From: Anodontia alba
Taxonomy: Eukaryota; Mollusca; Bivalvia; Lucinida; Lucinidae
Direction of reading: 5' to 3'
Assembly (NCBI GenBank): GCA_964016985.1
Contig: OZ024828.1
Location: 79,121,225 to 79,185,224 of the forward strand
DNA length: 64,000 bases
Shown: in pieces, positions 11,828 to 22,889 of the stretch
Layout of the letters: each line of letters begins with the position of its first letter
How positions within the stretch are numbered: position 1 is the stretch's first letter
The notes under the pieces: model-generated
The model's input: only the letters and a program-made list of their open reading frames with translations
Told to the model about the DNA's origin: nothing
Database searches by the model: none
Translations under genes and position numbers: made by a program

Positions 11828-13316
11828 CTAGTGTGATAGACGGATACTCACATTCTAAAAAATCATTTGATGCAAAACGGTTTATGTTTCTTACGCTATT
11901 TGAAATTGAATTATGGAACGAGTTATCGTTGGTCCGATATTCCGTCGGGGAATAAAGTTGTTTGAAATATTTGGACCATTCATTTGTTATTTCCTTTGAA
12001 CTAGAAATGATTTTGCCATTGAAGTTTAACTGAACCCCTACGGAATTATTTGATTTTTTACGACGACTATTAACGTGGCGCCAAAATAAGGTACTGTCCA
12101 CTTCGGCTAGTTTATCGATTTCTTCCATTTTTGTTCGGATATAAATTACGGAAGCTTGTCTGTGCTTACGTCTAAACTCCCGTTTTGCTGTTTTATATGC
12201 CAAATAAGATGCATTGTTACAATTTCTTGGTTTACCATCTTCGAGCCAAGATCTGCGCTTAGTTTTCATATCTTTGTGTAATGAACTTAACTCCGTATTC
12301 CAATAGGGTTTTAAATAAGATTTAAATTTCTTAGTAGGGAAGATTATTTTTGCAGTATTTTTAATTTCATGGATTATTACGTTATACGTCTCATCAATTA
12401 AATGTCTTGAATTAATATCTTTATTCAGGACATTTTGTAAATTACTACTGCTTGAGAGACTTAGCCTATACGCATCGATGGATTGGTCATCGGCCCTTTT
12501 CCAGTTAATTCTGGTATCAACAGAAGTATCCGGGGGACTAGGTTGCGATATAGGAATGTTAACTTGACAAACCACTGGGCGGTGTCTTGAGACATTTAGG
12601 GTATCATCATCACATATTTCACAGCGGCTTACGAGGTCAGTATTGTCGACTGGAAATAATATGTGATCTATTAGAGACTCGCTGGAGCCATCATAAGATA
12701 CATACGAAGAACTGGCGCCTGTACACAGCTGTAATGTATTTGCAGACATCATATTGTTGTCTGCTAAAACTTTCAGAAGATGTTGACTGCGGATATTGAG
12801 GTTTCTGGAGAATTTATTTGATAAGATATTGGCGTTAAGATCTCCCATAATTATCACAACACCTTTGCCAGAATATAGATTTAAGATATTGTTCAGTCGA
12901 TCAATGTAGTCCTGAAATATTGGGACTGAGTGGTTTGAACATGGTAGATAAATTTGAAAAATGTATAGACAGGCGTCGGAGTTTATCTCATATCTTATAC
13001 CGATAATTCTGTCATCATCATAGGTAATTGGCGTAATATGCTTACTATGTTTTCTGTGCCACAATAACGCTACGCCACCTTTACCAACGCGTCGACGCCC
13101 AGGTAAACGTAATGCAGCATCAGAAACTGCATGGCTTTTATAATTGGTATCGATTTGTTCTAGGAAATTCAGATTCTTCTCATAAAGCCAGTGCTCTGAG
13201 ATACCACAGATATCTATATGCTTATCATTTAAGGAATTACAAAGATATGATGCACTGGACATTATACCTGTTGCGTTCCAGCACATTATGTTCAAATTTA
13301 CATTTGCCATGTACAT
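11811..13316 (-). pseudogene. LINE ORF2, apurinic-type endonuclease part
   Basis: 501 codons. Endonuclease/exonuclease/phosphatase-fold motifs appear in order: MCWNATGI at the start, ICGISEHWL (catalytic Glu), IIMGDLNANI (GDxN) and SLIDHILFP. SRHRPVVC sits where SDHxPV is usual; whether the arginine is a mutation or a family trait cannot be told here. A basic linker follows (KTKRRSWLED). The frame closes at 11811 and RT coding resumes in another frame from 11827, so one frameshift lies near 11815. Confidence 0.87.
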
Positions 13317-13378
13317 GTATATAGGTTTATGATATATTATGTAAGTGCAAATTTAAGCACTGCTTAATATTTTATATA

Positions 13379-14407
13379 TCAATCTATGTTTGACGCATCG
13401 CGTAGTGGCGAGTATGGATTATAATCGTCCACATCTGATCTTCCATATATATATCGAGAGCTTTCACAATGTTCTGGGTCCACCCAATTCCTGCCATGCC
13501 CCGTGTGACGAGCCCGATCACTAGTTTGATTGATCCATGGTTTGCATGTAATACCACGTGGCCAAAAGGAGGGACTTTCTAAATATTTGGTGTACTAGTT
13601 ATCTTCTACATTTAATCTTACTACTACATTTCTTGGACTACGTCTGCTTTGCCAGATACGTACCCATGTGACTGTGGGACCACGTTTATTAACGTACCGT
13701 TCTATCTTTTCTCGTGTTATAGTGGGAAGAAATCCGCCAATGTAGAACCGTTTTGATTTTTTCTTTATGTATTTAATGAAGTCATCGTCATCGATGTCTT
13801 CTGTTTCGCGACGCGTTCGAGAGGGACAATCAACATATTGACTATTATTATTGTCATTGAAAAAGCTTATGTGGACCGGTATACTCCCCCCAGTGGGACT
13901 TGTGTCTGAGAAACGGGTATGAGCATTCCACTGTCTACCAGGTAGCGCGGTAACTTCGCTATAGAACACATGTTGGGGTTGCAAAGGGAATCTAGAATGC
14001 CCAACACCGTCTCCCAGTATATTGCACTGTGTCTGGTTATTTACAGATATTGTTGTGTCAGCGTTTACTGACATGTGTCTGGGCTGCTCAGAGTCGCCCA
14101 CATTATTATACCCCATTTGGGGTTCTTTTATAACTGTATGGTTATGGGCATTTCCAGTCGCGCCATCGCCGCCCTCAGCACAGGCCGATTCCGCTTGAAC
14201 CTCGGTGTCCCGTTCTGAATCGGATTCCGCCTCTACGGAATCGAACTGTGCACGGGATGGCGAGACCGCGTCTGCAGGGCATTCTATAATATTGTTGATA
14301 TGGGTAGAACATGTGTCTTTGTTATGATGTAAATTTAAGACAGGATCAGAATTAGAATTTGTATGCCGAAGGCCTCCAGTCACGTCAGGCCCTCCGCTAG
14401 CAGCCAT
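13379..14407 (-). pseudogene. LINE ORF1, one in-frame stop
   Basis: The frame runs from ATG 14407 to TAG 13597-13595 (270 codons). It then continues in the same frame for about 72 codons to TGA 13381-13379, so the intended protein is near 342 aa. The N-terminal half is polar and low in complexity. The C-terminal part (RFYIGGFLPTITREKIERYV and on to VVVRLNVEDN) resembles the RRM-like domain of LINE ORF1 proteins. The post-stop part includes FWPRGITCKPW. ORF1 proteins of this type bind the element's RNA. Confidence 0.72.
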
Positions 14408-14544
14408 GCTTTGTGTTCCACAAATTTGGTATTGTACTTACTAGAACAGTTAACATTTTGACCACTAACGAGCTCGTTAAGCTAACGACGCTTTGAACAA
14501 CTGGGTCCAGATTGATAAGATAGAAAAGTCTCGTTTTGTTCTTA

Positions 14545-14700
14545 TTTCCTCATAGAACATTTGTTGTGGATATTTGTTAGAATCGCCTCACTGAGCGAAG
14601 GTTTCGTGACAGTCAAATTGTCATTATAACGAATTTTGTCATTGTATTGAGTATCGGTATAAAGAGGGTTGAATGAACCCAGGAAATACTACAACCACGA
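14545..14700 (-). mobile_element. Half copy of the GTCGTTGTAACGAGGGTT foldback family
   Basis: Matches one end of the complete copy at 29008-29312 (ATTATAACGAATTTTGTC and ATAAAGAGGGTTGA). Confidence 0.6.
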
Positions 14701-14717
14701 AGCACAGCCATCCCCCG

Positions 14718-14996
14718 CATTACGAAAACACGCCTATTCAAATACACTGAAAATTTTACCACCAAAAAATGGCAATTTTTCAGATAAAAAATTCTGATAT
14801 TTTTCATATTTCTGCTCAAAACATAGATTGTGGGTATTCGTTAGAACCGCCTCTGCGAGGCGGTTCTAACGAGTAGCCACAATCTATGTTTTTGAGCAGA
14901 AATAGCAAAAATAATGTATACCCCTGTAAACCCCAGTTTTACTATATAAAAGTGGGGTTTAAGGGGGTCAAAATCATATAGGTATGTTTTCGTGAA
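14718..14996 (+). mobile_element. MITE-1 copy
   Basis: Both termini and the central palindrome are present; the right terminus ends CGTGA without the final TG. Confidence 0.87.
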
Positions 14997-15063
14997 GGAG
15001 ACACCAAGAAAGGAAGGAGAGATGAGAAACAAATAATCATAGAAGAACTTCAACAGAGTAACC

Positions 15064-15633
15064 TAGACTGGCTCCAGTCTCCAGTGACGGAACATTTTTC
15101 TTATAATCCTGTTTGATAATCCACTAAAATAAAACCAAAATAATATCATGACTATAAAGGCTGGTCACTAGTGACCAGCCATTATAGTCATAATATTATT
15201 TTGGTTTTATTTGAAAGGCTCCATATTTTCCTCAAAATAGACATTTTTTTTTATCCAGGAAAGGTTTAATAAATTGATATACGATATTAATACGCTCATA
15301 AAATATGGCATCTGCCAACCTGTAAAATTTCAGTTAGTCTCTCGTTTTAAACTGGATAAAAAATGAAATGATTTTTTTATCGTATCTCGGAATTAATGCT
15401 GGCAGAGATACGATAAAAATCATTTCATTTCAAGGACAATTAGAGACTATAAACTGAAATTTTAAAGGCTATCAGGTGCCACATTTTATGATTGTATTAA
15501 TACCAAATATCAATTTATTTAAACTTTCTTTGAGAATAAAATTATTACTTTTGAGGAATATGGAGCCTTTAAGGGATTATCAAACAGGATTATAAGAAAA
15601 AAATATTTAGTCACTGGAGACTGGAGCCAGTCT
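15064..15633. mobile_element. Foldback AGACTGGCTCCAGTCTCC, long copy with nested element
   Basis: Outer arms pair 15064-15086 with 15611-15633, and a further palindrome lies at 15120-15210 (GGCTGGTCAC/GTGACCAGCC). Inside is a second foldback (15211-15575). Confidence 0.83.
15211..15575. mobile_element. Foldback MITE-3 (GGCTCCATATTTTCCTCAAA), nested
   Basis: Terminal arms AAAGGCTCCATATTTTCCTC and GAGGAATATGGAGCCTTT. Internal arms TTAGTCTCTCGTTTTAAACT and its counterpart pair around an ATACGATAAAAATCATTTCA hairpin. The other copy is at 48190-48862. Confidence 0.8.
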
Positions 15634-15905
15634 ACAGAGTAACCGAGAATGGTCAGACAAATGAGCTACGCATTTTAAAACATCTGCCTTGGGGACATAT
15701 GTAGACAGTGAAAGCCCTGATCAGCCTGTGCATCTGTGCAGACTGACGAAATGAGGCATATAAAGATCAGATTAGTAAATTTAATGTCTGTTCAAACTGT
15801 TCAATTGTCAATATGAAAATGTATTTGAATATCGCCACGGAAAAAGAATCTGGATCTTTTATTCATCGCATATGTCCCGAAAGACGCTTTTCTCTTGGTG
15901 CCGCA

Positions 15906-16047
15906 CATAATAATAATAATAATATTAATAATAATAATAATTATTATTATTATTATTATTATTAATTTCTACTACTACTACTACTACTACTAAAAATAAT
16001 AATAACAATAATAATAATTATTATTATATTTATAAATTTCTACTATT

Positions 16048-16135
<88 letters not shown>

Positions 16136-16174
16136 AATTTCTATTATTATTATTATTATTATTATTATTAGTAT
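15906..16174. repeat. AAT/ATT simple repeat with strand switches
   Basis: Runs of AAT alternate with ATT and a short CTA run, so the tract can fold on itself. Confidence 0.9.
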
Positions 16175-16252
16175 TATTGTTCTAATTGTTCTTGTTCGTG
16201 TTATTGTTGTTATAGTTCTTTTTCTTTTTGCAATTTTTTTCTTTTTGAGTAG

Positions 16253-16532
16253 CATCACGAAAACATACCTATATATTTTTGACCCCCTTAAACCCCACTT
16301 TTATATAGTAAAACTGGGGTTTACAGGGGTATACATTATTTTTCTTATTTCTGCTCAAAACCATAGATTGTGGGTACTCGTTAGAACCGCCTCAGCGAGG
16401 CGGTTCTATCGAGTACCCGCAATCTATGTTTTGAGCAGAAATATGAAAAATATCAGTTTTTTATTATCTGAAAATTTTCAGTTTTTGCAGGTAAACTTTT
16501 CTATATATTTGAATAGGCGTGTTTTCGTAATG
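16253..16532 (-). mobile_element. MITE-1 copy
   Basis: Complete, with termini CATCACGAAAACATACC and TTCGTAATG. It follows the ATT-repeat tract and directly precedes the 74-bp tandem array. Confidence 0.88.
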
Positions 16533-16960
16533 ACTCCTTTTCGGATGGAACTTAGTAGCAGGAAAGCTAACAAACCCTTTGGAGCGAATTCTTTCCTTTT
16601 GAGCAGGCTCCTTTTCGGATGGAACTAAATGGGCAGGAAAGCTAACCAACCCTTTGGAACAATCCTTTCCTTTTGAGTAGGCTCCTTTTCAGATGGAACT
16701 TAGTGGGCAGGAAAGCTAACCAACCCTTTTGAGCTTTTTTTTCTTTTGAGCAGGCTCTTTTTCGGATGAAACTTAATTGGCAGGAAAGCTAACAAACCCT
16801 TTGGAGCAATTCTTTCCATTTGAGTAGACTCCTTTTCGGATGGAGCTTAATGGACAGTAAAGCTAACCAACCCTTTGGAGGAGATTCTTTCATTTTGAGT
16901 AGATTTCTTTTCGGACGGAACTTACTGGGCTGGAAAGCTAACCAATCCTTGAATAAGGGC
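16533..16960. repeat. Tandem array, about 74-bp unit, five to six copies
   Basis: The unit runs CTCCTTTTCGGATGGAACTT, GGCAGGAAAGCTAAC(C/A)AACC, then TTTGGAGCAATTCTTTCC. Units begin near 16533, 16607, 16680, 16753, 16828 and 16905. Open frames in it are by-products of the repeat. Confidence 0.85.
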
Positions 16961-17736
16961 AGTGCTTTTGGATCCATAGTGGCCATATAAGTCGTTTTCC
17001 TTTGCTCTGGCTTCGGACAGTCTGTGAGTACTCAAGACAGTTTCATCGTTCATGCATGGTCATTTTATGAGTTTTTAGTGTAATTTCTCGCCGATGAGGT
17101 GATAGACCCTTGAGCGGATCGAACTCAACTGTAGTTTGGAACTCAATCAGAATTATTGGCGAGATTGTAGCTACACCGGTTAAAAACCGTCGCCTCCGTT
17201 TAACCTATGAACCATTTTAAGGTACAATGCCCCCTCCTCCTCGCCCCTCCACCCTCTTTAGATCTATATCGGACCACTGGTAGCCCGAGAGGATTACTGT
17301 CGGGTTAATAATTTTCCGATATTGATATAGACAGAATGCAAGCTGTCTGGCCGTTGGATTTTCATACAATGAATTCTTTGATAACTTGCTTACAGATTTT
17401 TATCAGTTCCAGAATAATGGTCTTGAATTCATTTGCGGCGATTTTAACAGCAGATGGGGGCGGGGAAGGGGGTGGAGGGACCTTGAAGACTTTATCGTTG
17501 GCATAGATGACATTGTTCCGAGGTCAGTAAAGGATTTCAAATTAAATCTTTATGGCGAACAGTTTATTGAATTTTTGATCAACTCTTATATGTGTATGTT
17601 GAACGGGAGATTCGATAATGACCAAGAAAACTTTACTTCAATATCTACGAAGGGCTCAGCAGTAGTAGAGTATTGTATTGTGACCCATTCAAACTTTTTA
17701 CAATTCAGTGATTTCAGGTCTACAAGTACTAACAAC

Positions 17737-18016
17737 CATCACGAAAACATACCTAAATAATTTTGACCCCCTTAAACTCCACTTTTATATAGTAAAACTT
17801 GGGTTTACAGGGGTATACATTATTTTTTCTTATTTCTGATCAAAACATAGATTGTAGGTACTCGTTAGAACCGCCTCGCCGAGGCGGTTCTAACGAGTAC
17901 CCACAATCTATGTCTTGAGCAGAAATATGAAAAAATATCAGTGTTTTTTATCTAAAAATTTTCAGTTTTTGGAGGTGAAATTTTCTATATATTTGAATAG
18001 GCGTGTTTTCGTAATG
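17737..18016 (-). mobile_element. MITE-1 copy inside the LINE endonuclease
   Basis: Complete copy that interrupts the LINE coding remnant. Endonuclease homology ends at 17736 and resumes just after 18016. Confidence 0.88.
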
Positions 18017-19503
18017 TTAATAAATACTATCCCGGAACTGTGTCGCTTGATATCTTTAGGTATTCCGGATCATTCTTTATTGTCCTGGAAAATAGAAACA
18101 TGTGACCTTAATAGATCATACGATAACGGATCATTAATTATTATGATAGATTTGACCTTACGAGAATACCGGGCTCGTTTTTTTTGTCAAGTGAAGTGTC
18201 TTTGACACTCATAAATAGTGCTATTTCTAACCTAGAGCAAGGTCTATAGTCACAGGCAGATATTGATAATATTTACAGTGAATGGTGTTACCTTGTATAA
18301 CACAATATGTACACCTCTGTGCCATACAAGAGGATGACACAGGGTTATGCAAGTACTAGCAAAAAGCATAAACCAGGTAAACCTTGGTGGAGTAATAAAC
18401 TAACCGAGATGTGGTCCAGGTTAAGTCTTGCTGAACGAGAGTGGTTAAGTAGCTCTGATCGTAGAGATAAGATCAGTCTGAAAGCCAAATACGTTTAGTT
18501 TCGCTAAGAATTTGATAGGGAAGTTCAGCGTGCTAAGCGGATGTACTGGTTTTCTTTACAGTCAGAGCTACTTAATGAATGTAATATTGATCAAACTAAG
18601 TTTTGGAAATTGATTGGTAAAGTTTGGGTTAGTAGTAGGAATAACAGCTATATACCATTTGAGGATGTAAATGTGGATGGCTCTTCCAGGACAAGCACCG
18701 TCGACGTTTTAAGCAAATAGAAGTCCGAGTTTAGCAATCTTTTTTAACTCTTACCAGCGCGAAAATGCTGATGCCATTTCCATTTGTAACCAAGTTTCTG
18801 ATCTGAATAGCAGTTGGCCTTAATTTGAGGACATATTTCCATATCAGAAGTTAAAAAAAAATAATAAACCAAACAAACAAACGTTGAAAGTGCTAAGCGA
18901 GGTAAACGAAGCCTGCGGTTTTGATAATATACCTAGTGAAGTATTGCATAACGATTCTACCATTTCTTTTTCACACGTTTTATTTAACGTGTGCTTTAAC
19001 AAAGGTACTATCCCTAAAACATGGGGGAAATGTATAATTAACCCTGATCCAAAGTCGTCCTCCATGGATCCAAGAGATCCACTATCATATAGAGGCATTG
19101 CATTGGCGCCATCGGTCTAAAAATATATTGCTCAGTTATCAACGAATGTTTGTCTAAATGGGTAGAAGATAATGACAAAGTAACAGATGAACAAAATGGC
19201 TTTTGAAGGAAAAGAAGCACAATCGACCATGTTTCCTCACTTACAAATTTAATTGAAACACGTAAATAATTAAAGAAGTCTACATTTTGTGCCTTCATAG
19301 ACTTTAAGAAAGCATATGACTCTGTTAACCGAGAAAAATTATGGCAGCGGTTGTCTGAAATCGGTGTTTCACGAAAATTATTTAAGACTATAAAATCGCT
19401 TTATTCCTCTGTTACCTCATGTGTTAGGGTCAATAATATGCACACGGACTAGTTTGATGTTAAATGTGGCCTCCGACAATTATCTTATTTAATCTATATA
19501 TTA

Positions 19504-19934
19504 TTGCATAAAAAGCAGTGTCGCACGTTATTAACATCCGTGCATTAACCGGCGAAAAACCGTGTATTAACAAAGCAATTCACGCGCTGTTAATGCACGA
19601 CTACGCAAATTTCAGTATGCTCATACCCGGGCCACAGAATTGCTGCCGTCACGAGATGTGTACTGCCCTGCCCCAAAACGAGCATATTCCGTGGAAATAG
19701 CGTTCGCGTGCCATCGGTGAAAAGGCGAAACAAAATAGTGCAAGAAATAACGCGAAATGTAGCAAATGTTTTCAGTTTTTAATGCAATAATAGCGATCGA
19801 ACATGGTTTTTCAATGCGTTAACATTCACCAGGTTCCTTGGGAGGTGTTGAAAACCGCAGCCTTCGACCTCGGTTTTCAACACCTCCCATGGGACCTGGC
19901 AGGTGTTAATGCATGAAAAACCATGTTTGATCCC
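19504..19934. mobile_element. 431-bp insert with 7-bp target duplication in a LINE
   Basis: TATATTA at 19497-19503 is repeated at 19935-19941, and LINE RT coding resumes after it (YINELV). The insert's right part is a long hairpin, GATCGAACATGGTTTTTC (about 19795) with GAAAAACCATGTTTGATC (about 19914), enclosing GGGAGGTGTTGAAAACC and its complement. No coding seen. Confidence 0.78.
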
Positions 19935-20323
19935 TATATTAATGAGCTAGTACTATATTTGAAGTCTTGGTAAAGGTGTGAAGAGCAATGATGATTATGT
20001 ATGCACTCTGCTGTACGTAGATAATGTTATTTTGCTTGTAGAAACAGAAAAAAAGGATTAACAAGTTTTGTTGGAAGTATTGAATGTTTGGTGTTTGTCT
20101 AATAATATGACTGTGAACGTTAACAAAAGTAACATTGTGCACTTTCGCAATCCGGTGTAGAGGCAAACAGACCGCATTTTTAAATGCGGTAATAGTATAT
20201 TGAAAATTGTCGACAGTTATACCTACCTGGGGGTATTACTAACAGAACATCTGGATTTCAAGTTGACTGCAAAGTTTGTAGCTCAAAGTGCAAGTCGAGC
20301 GTTAGGGCTCTTAATAGCCAAGT

Positions 20324-20640
20324 ACAGTTGACTCTCGTTATCTCGACCTCGCTTATCTCGAATAACCGCTTATCTCGAAGTGAAAATCTTGTCCCTGCCT
20401 AAACTTGAATATCTAACAACAAGTAAAAAAATATTGTGCAAGAGAGGAGAAATTGCTCCTAAGGAGCAATTTCTCCTCTTTTCCACAGTATTTTCGATAT
20501 ATCTCTAACTTCGAATCCAATTACATATACATTTGTTAAATGTGGTTGTTCGAATTAATTTTTCCTCAATTCTGAAAATCTGATACTGATATCTCGAAGT
20601 AGTTCAGAGAGTCCCTTTGAATACATCTAGATCAATAGAC
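20324..20640 (-). mobile_element. MITE-2 copy, right end worn
   Basis: Starts ACAGTTGACTCTCGTTATCT, contains the central hairpin GGAGAAATTGCTCCTAAGGA, and fades out near 20640. It truncates the LINE before it. Confidence 0.8.
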
Positions 20641-20892
20641 TCATTGCGCCACGTTTTTTTTTTTTTTTTTTTGTAAGTTCGAAATAAAACTTTAGCATGC
20701 TAAATATGAATACCAACAGACGGCATTTAACATATATGTTTTCTTATTCGTAACCTGTTTAAACTTAAGGGGAATTTAATATACTTTCTCGAAGGACAAC
20801 TCTTTCAAATAGTTTTGCCTCCCCTCTGAAAAGGCAGTCTTCTCTAAAAGGAAAGAATTTGCTTCCATTGAGAGCAAATTCTTTACTTTTAG

Positions 20893-22105
20893 AGTACACC
20901 CCTTTCAGAAGAGTCTTGGCGTGGAGTAAGGCAAATAGGAAGCCACACAAGCTTTCAGAAGGGTCATGGCGTAGAGTAAGGCAAATAGGAAGCCACAAAA
21001 GTTTTCAAAAGGGTCTTGGCGTGGAGTAAGGCTAATGGGAAGCCAAAAAAGCTTTCAGAAGGGTCTTGGCGTGGAGTATGGAAAACAGGAAGCCACAAAA
21101 GCTTTCAGAAGGGTCTTGACATGGAGTAAAGCAAATAGGAAGCCACAAAAGCTTTCAGAAGGGTTTTGACGTGGAGTAAAGCAAATAGGAAGCCACAGAA
21201 GTTTTAGAAGGGTCTTGCCGTGGAGTAAAGCAAATAGGAAGCCACAGAAGTTTTAGAAGAGTCTTAGCGTGGAGTAAAGCAAACAGGAGGTCACAAAAGT
21301 TTTCAAAAGGGTCTTGGCGTGGGGTAAAGCAAAATGGAAGCCACAAAAGTTTTCGGAAGGGTCTTGCCGTGGAGTAAAGCAAATAGGAAGCCACAAAGTT
21401 TCAGAAGAGTCTTACCGTGGAGTAAAGCAAACAGGAAGCCACAAAAGTTTTAGAAGGGTCTTGCCGTGGAGTAAAGCAAACAGGAAGCCACAAAAGTTTT
21501 TAGAAGGGTCTTGCCGTGGAGTAAAGCAAATAGGAAGCCACAAACGTTTTTAGAAGGGTCTTGGCGTGGAGTAAAGCAAATAGAAAACCACAAAAGTTTT
21601 TTTTAGAAGGGTCTTGGCGTGGAGTAAAGCAAATAGGAAGCCTCAAACATTTTCAGAAGGGTCTTACCGTTGAGTAAAGCAAATAGGAAGCCATAAAAGT
21701 TTTCAGAAGGGTCTAGCCGTGGAGTAAAGCAAATAGGAAGCCACAAAAATTTTTTTGAAGGGTCTTTGCGTGGAGTAAAGCAAACAGAAGGCCACAAAAG
21801 TTTTCAGAAGTGTCTTGGCGTAGAGTAAAGCAAATAGGAAGCCGCAAAATTTTTCAGAAAGCTCTTGCCGTAGAGTAAAGCAAACAGGAAGCCACAAAAG
21901 TTTTCAGAAGGGTCTTGGCGTGGAGTAAAGCAAACAGGAAGCCAAAACAGTTTTCAGAAGGGTCTTGGCGTGGAGAAACGCAAAAAGGAAGCCACAAACG
22001 TTTTTAAAAGGGTCTTGCCGTGGAGTAAAGCAAATAGGAAGCCACAAAAGTTTTCAGAAGGGTCTTGGCGTAGAGTAAAGCAAACAGGAAGTCACAAGAG
22101 TTGTC
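20893..22105. repeat. Tandem array, about 50-bp unit, about 24 copies
   Basis: The unit runs GGGTCTTGGCGTGGAGTAAA, GCAAATAGGAAGCCACAAAA, GTTTTCAGAA. Unit starts advance by about 50 bp from 20916 to 22063. Variants include ttgccg, ttaccg and ttgacg. No spacer sequence is present, so it is a plain satellite. Frames open on both strands because the unit has few stops. Confidence 0.92.
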
Positions 22106-22203
22106 TACCTTTGCGTAAATGACGAACAAACTGTAGAAAGTGTATCCAGCCCCCTTAAGTTTACAAGTGTGTCACTTGCCATCCCTGGCCAAAACATTCT
22201 GAT

Positions 22204-22742
22204 ACAGTCGACTCTCGTTATCTCGAAGTCCAAGGGACTCTCTGAAACACTTCGATATCCGTACCTCCATATATCAGCTTTGTGGAACTGAGGAAAACAA
22301 TAAATCGAACAACCACATTTAACCCACACAGCGCCAAGAACATCTGCATCTGAAAATGTCGTCTGTTTAAGTCGTCTGCTGAATATTCTTGCAAAGTTTT
22401 CAAACCTATTTTTGCATACAGGCAAACAGTGTGGACCCAGATCAGACTGCTCCTGCTCTGTTTGCGGAAATGACTTTCAAAATCACAAGCAGATGACAAA
22501 GCAGACGACAATTGTTGTGATTGGCAGTTTAAAGGTTAAGAAAATGAATATGTAATTTGATTCCTGAAGTTAGAGATACGAGTATTGGAAATATTGTGGA
22601 AAAGAGAGGAGCAATTTCTCCTCTTTTCCACAATATTTTGTTATCTGTTGTTAAAATCCATATTAAAACAGGGACCAGATTTTTACTTCGAGATAAGCGG
22701 TTATTCGAGTTAAGCGAGGTTGAAATAACGACAGTTGACTGT
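22204..22742 (+). mobile_element. MITE-2 copy with nested TTAA element
   Basis: Terminal ACAGTCGACTCTCGTTATCT and the AACGACAGTTGACTGT end. Its continuity is broken at CCACATTTAA by 22319-22539. Confidence 0.85.
22319..22539. mobile_element. TTAA-bounded (piggyBac-like) MITE, nested
   Basis: Flanked by TTAA at 22319-22322 and 22536-22539, termini TTAACCC and AGGTTAA. Removing it restores the host element order known from other MITE-2 copies (CACATTTAACAAATGAATATG-type). A sister copy is at 50479-50723. Confidence 0.8.
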
Positions 22743-22816
22743 AGATTTAATATAACCTATTCGATTGATTATCAAGATGGCGCAAAACTTCACAAATCCA
22801 CTGCTAGAAATAGGGC

Positions 22817-22829
22817 GCACGCACACACG

Positions 22830-22880
<51 letters not shown>
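22817..22880. repeat. AC dinucleotide microsatellite
   Basis: About 30 AC units. Histidine-threonine open frames across it are artefacts. Confidence 0.95.
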
Positions 22881-22882
<2 letters not shown>

Positions 22883-22889
22883 CACATTT

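Larger units (their letters stand above)
9101..14429 (-). mobile_element. Nearly full-length two-ORF LINE retrotransposon (inactive)
   Basis: ORF1 (14407-13379) is followed by ORF2 (13316-9863), with an endonuclease, a reverse transcriptase and a C-terminal zinc-knuckle-like segment. It is broken by two in-frame TAG codons and at least three frameshifts. The 3' end on the minus strand is a short ATCT-type tail (about 9101-9110). Only about 20 bp precede the ORF1 ATG, so the 5' UTR is very short or truncated. The element lies exactly between two parts of a foldback element (8980-9100 and 14430-14510). A CR1/Jockey-type superclade is likely; the exact clade is not determined. Confidence 0.88.
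8980..14510. mobile_element. Foldback element (GGGCCCAGTTGTTCAAA type) split by the LINE
   Basis: The left end (8980-9100) and right end (14430-14510) match complete copies at 27707-27953, 47035-47266 and 48889-49089. Terminal inverted repeats begin CAGGGCCCAGTTGTTCAAA. Relative to the copy at 27707, about 47 bp of the element's middle is missing where the LINE sits. I found no clean target duplication. Confidence 0.75.
17200..20323 (+). pseudogene. Degenerate LINE with endonuclease and RT, interrupted twice
   Basis: Endonuclease: FSYNEFFDNLLTDFYQFQ and FICGDFNSRWG (about 17365-17460), LNGRFDNDQENFTS, and IPDHSLLSWK (about 18062-18091). RT: GFDNIPSEVLHN (about 18915), RDPLSYRGIALAPS, FIDFKKAYDSVNREKLW (about 19297) and LLYVDNVILLVE for YADD (about 20013). 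Thumb: SYTYLGVLLTEHLDFKLTAKF to ALGLLIAKY at 20323. Many stops. A foldback element splits the endonuclease (17737-18016) and a 431-bp insert splits the RT (19504-19934). Another foldback cuts off the 3' end at about 20324. Confidence 0.85.

Noticed and set aside
16245..16628. 127-codon frame
   Set aside because: Read-through of MITE-1 into the tandem array; the same peptide fragments recur wherever MITE-1 lies.
21155..21897. Repetitive protein with LLYSTARPF-like motifs
   Set aside because: Satellite-derived frame in both orientations, with no start context or splice support.
20893..22105. Possible CRISPR-like array
   Set aside because: The 50-bp units are contiguous with no unique spacers and the genome is eukaryotic; it is a satellite.
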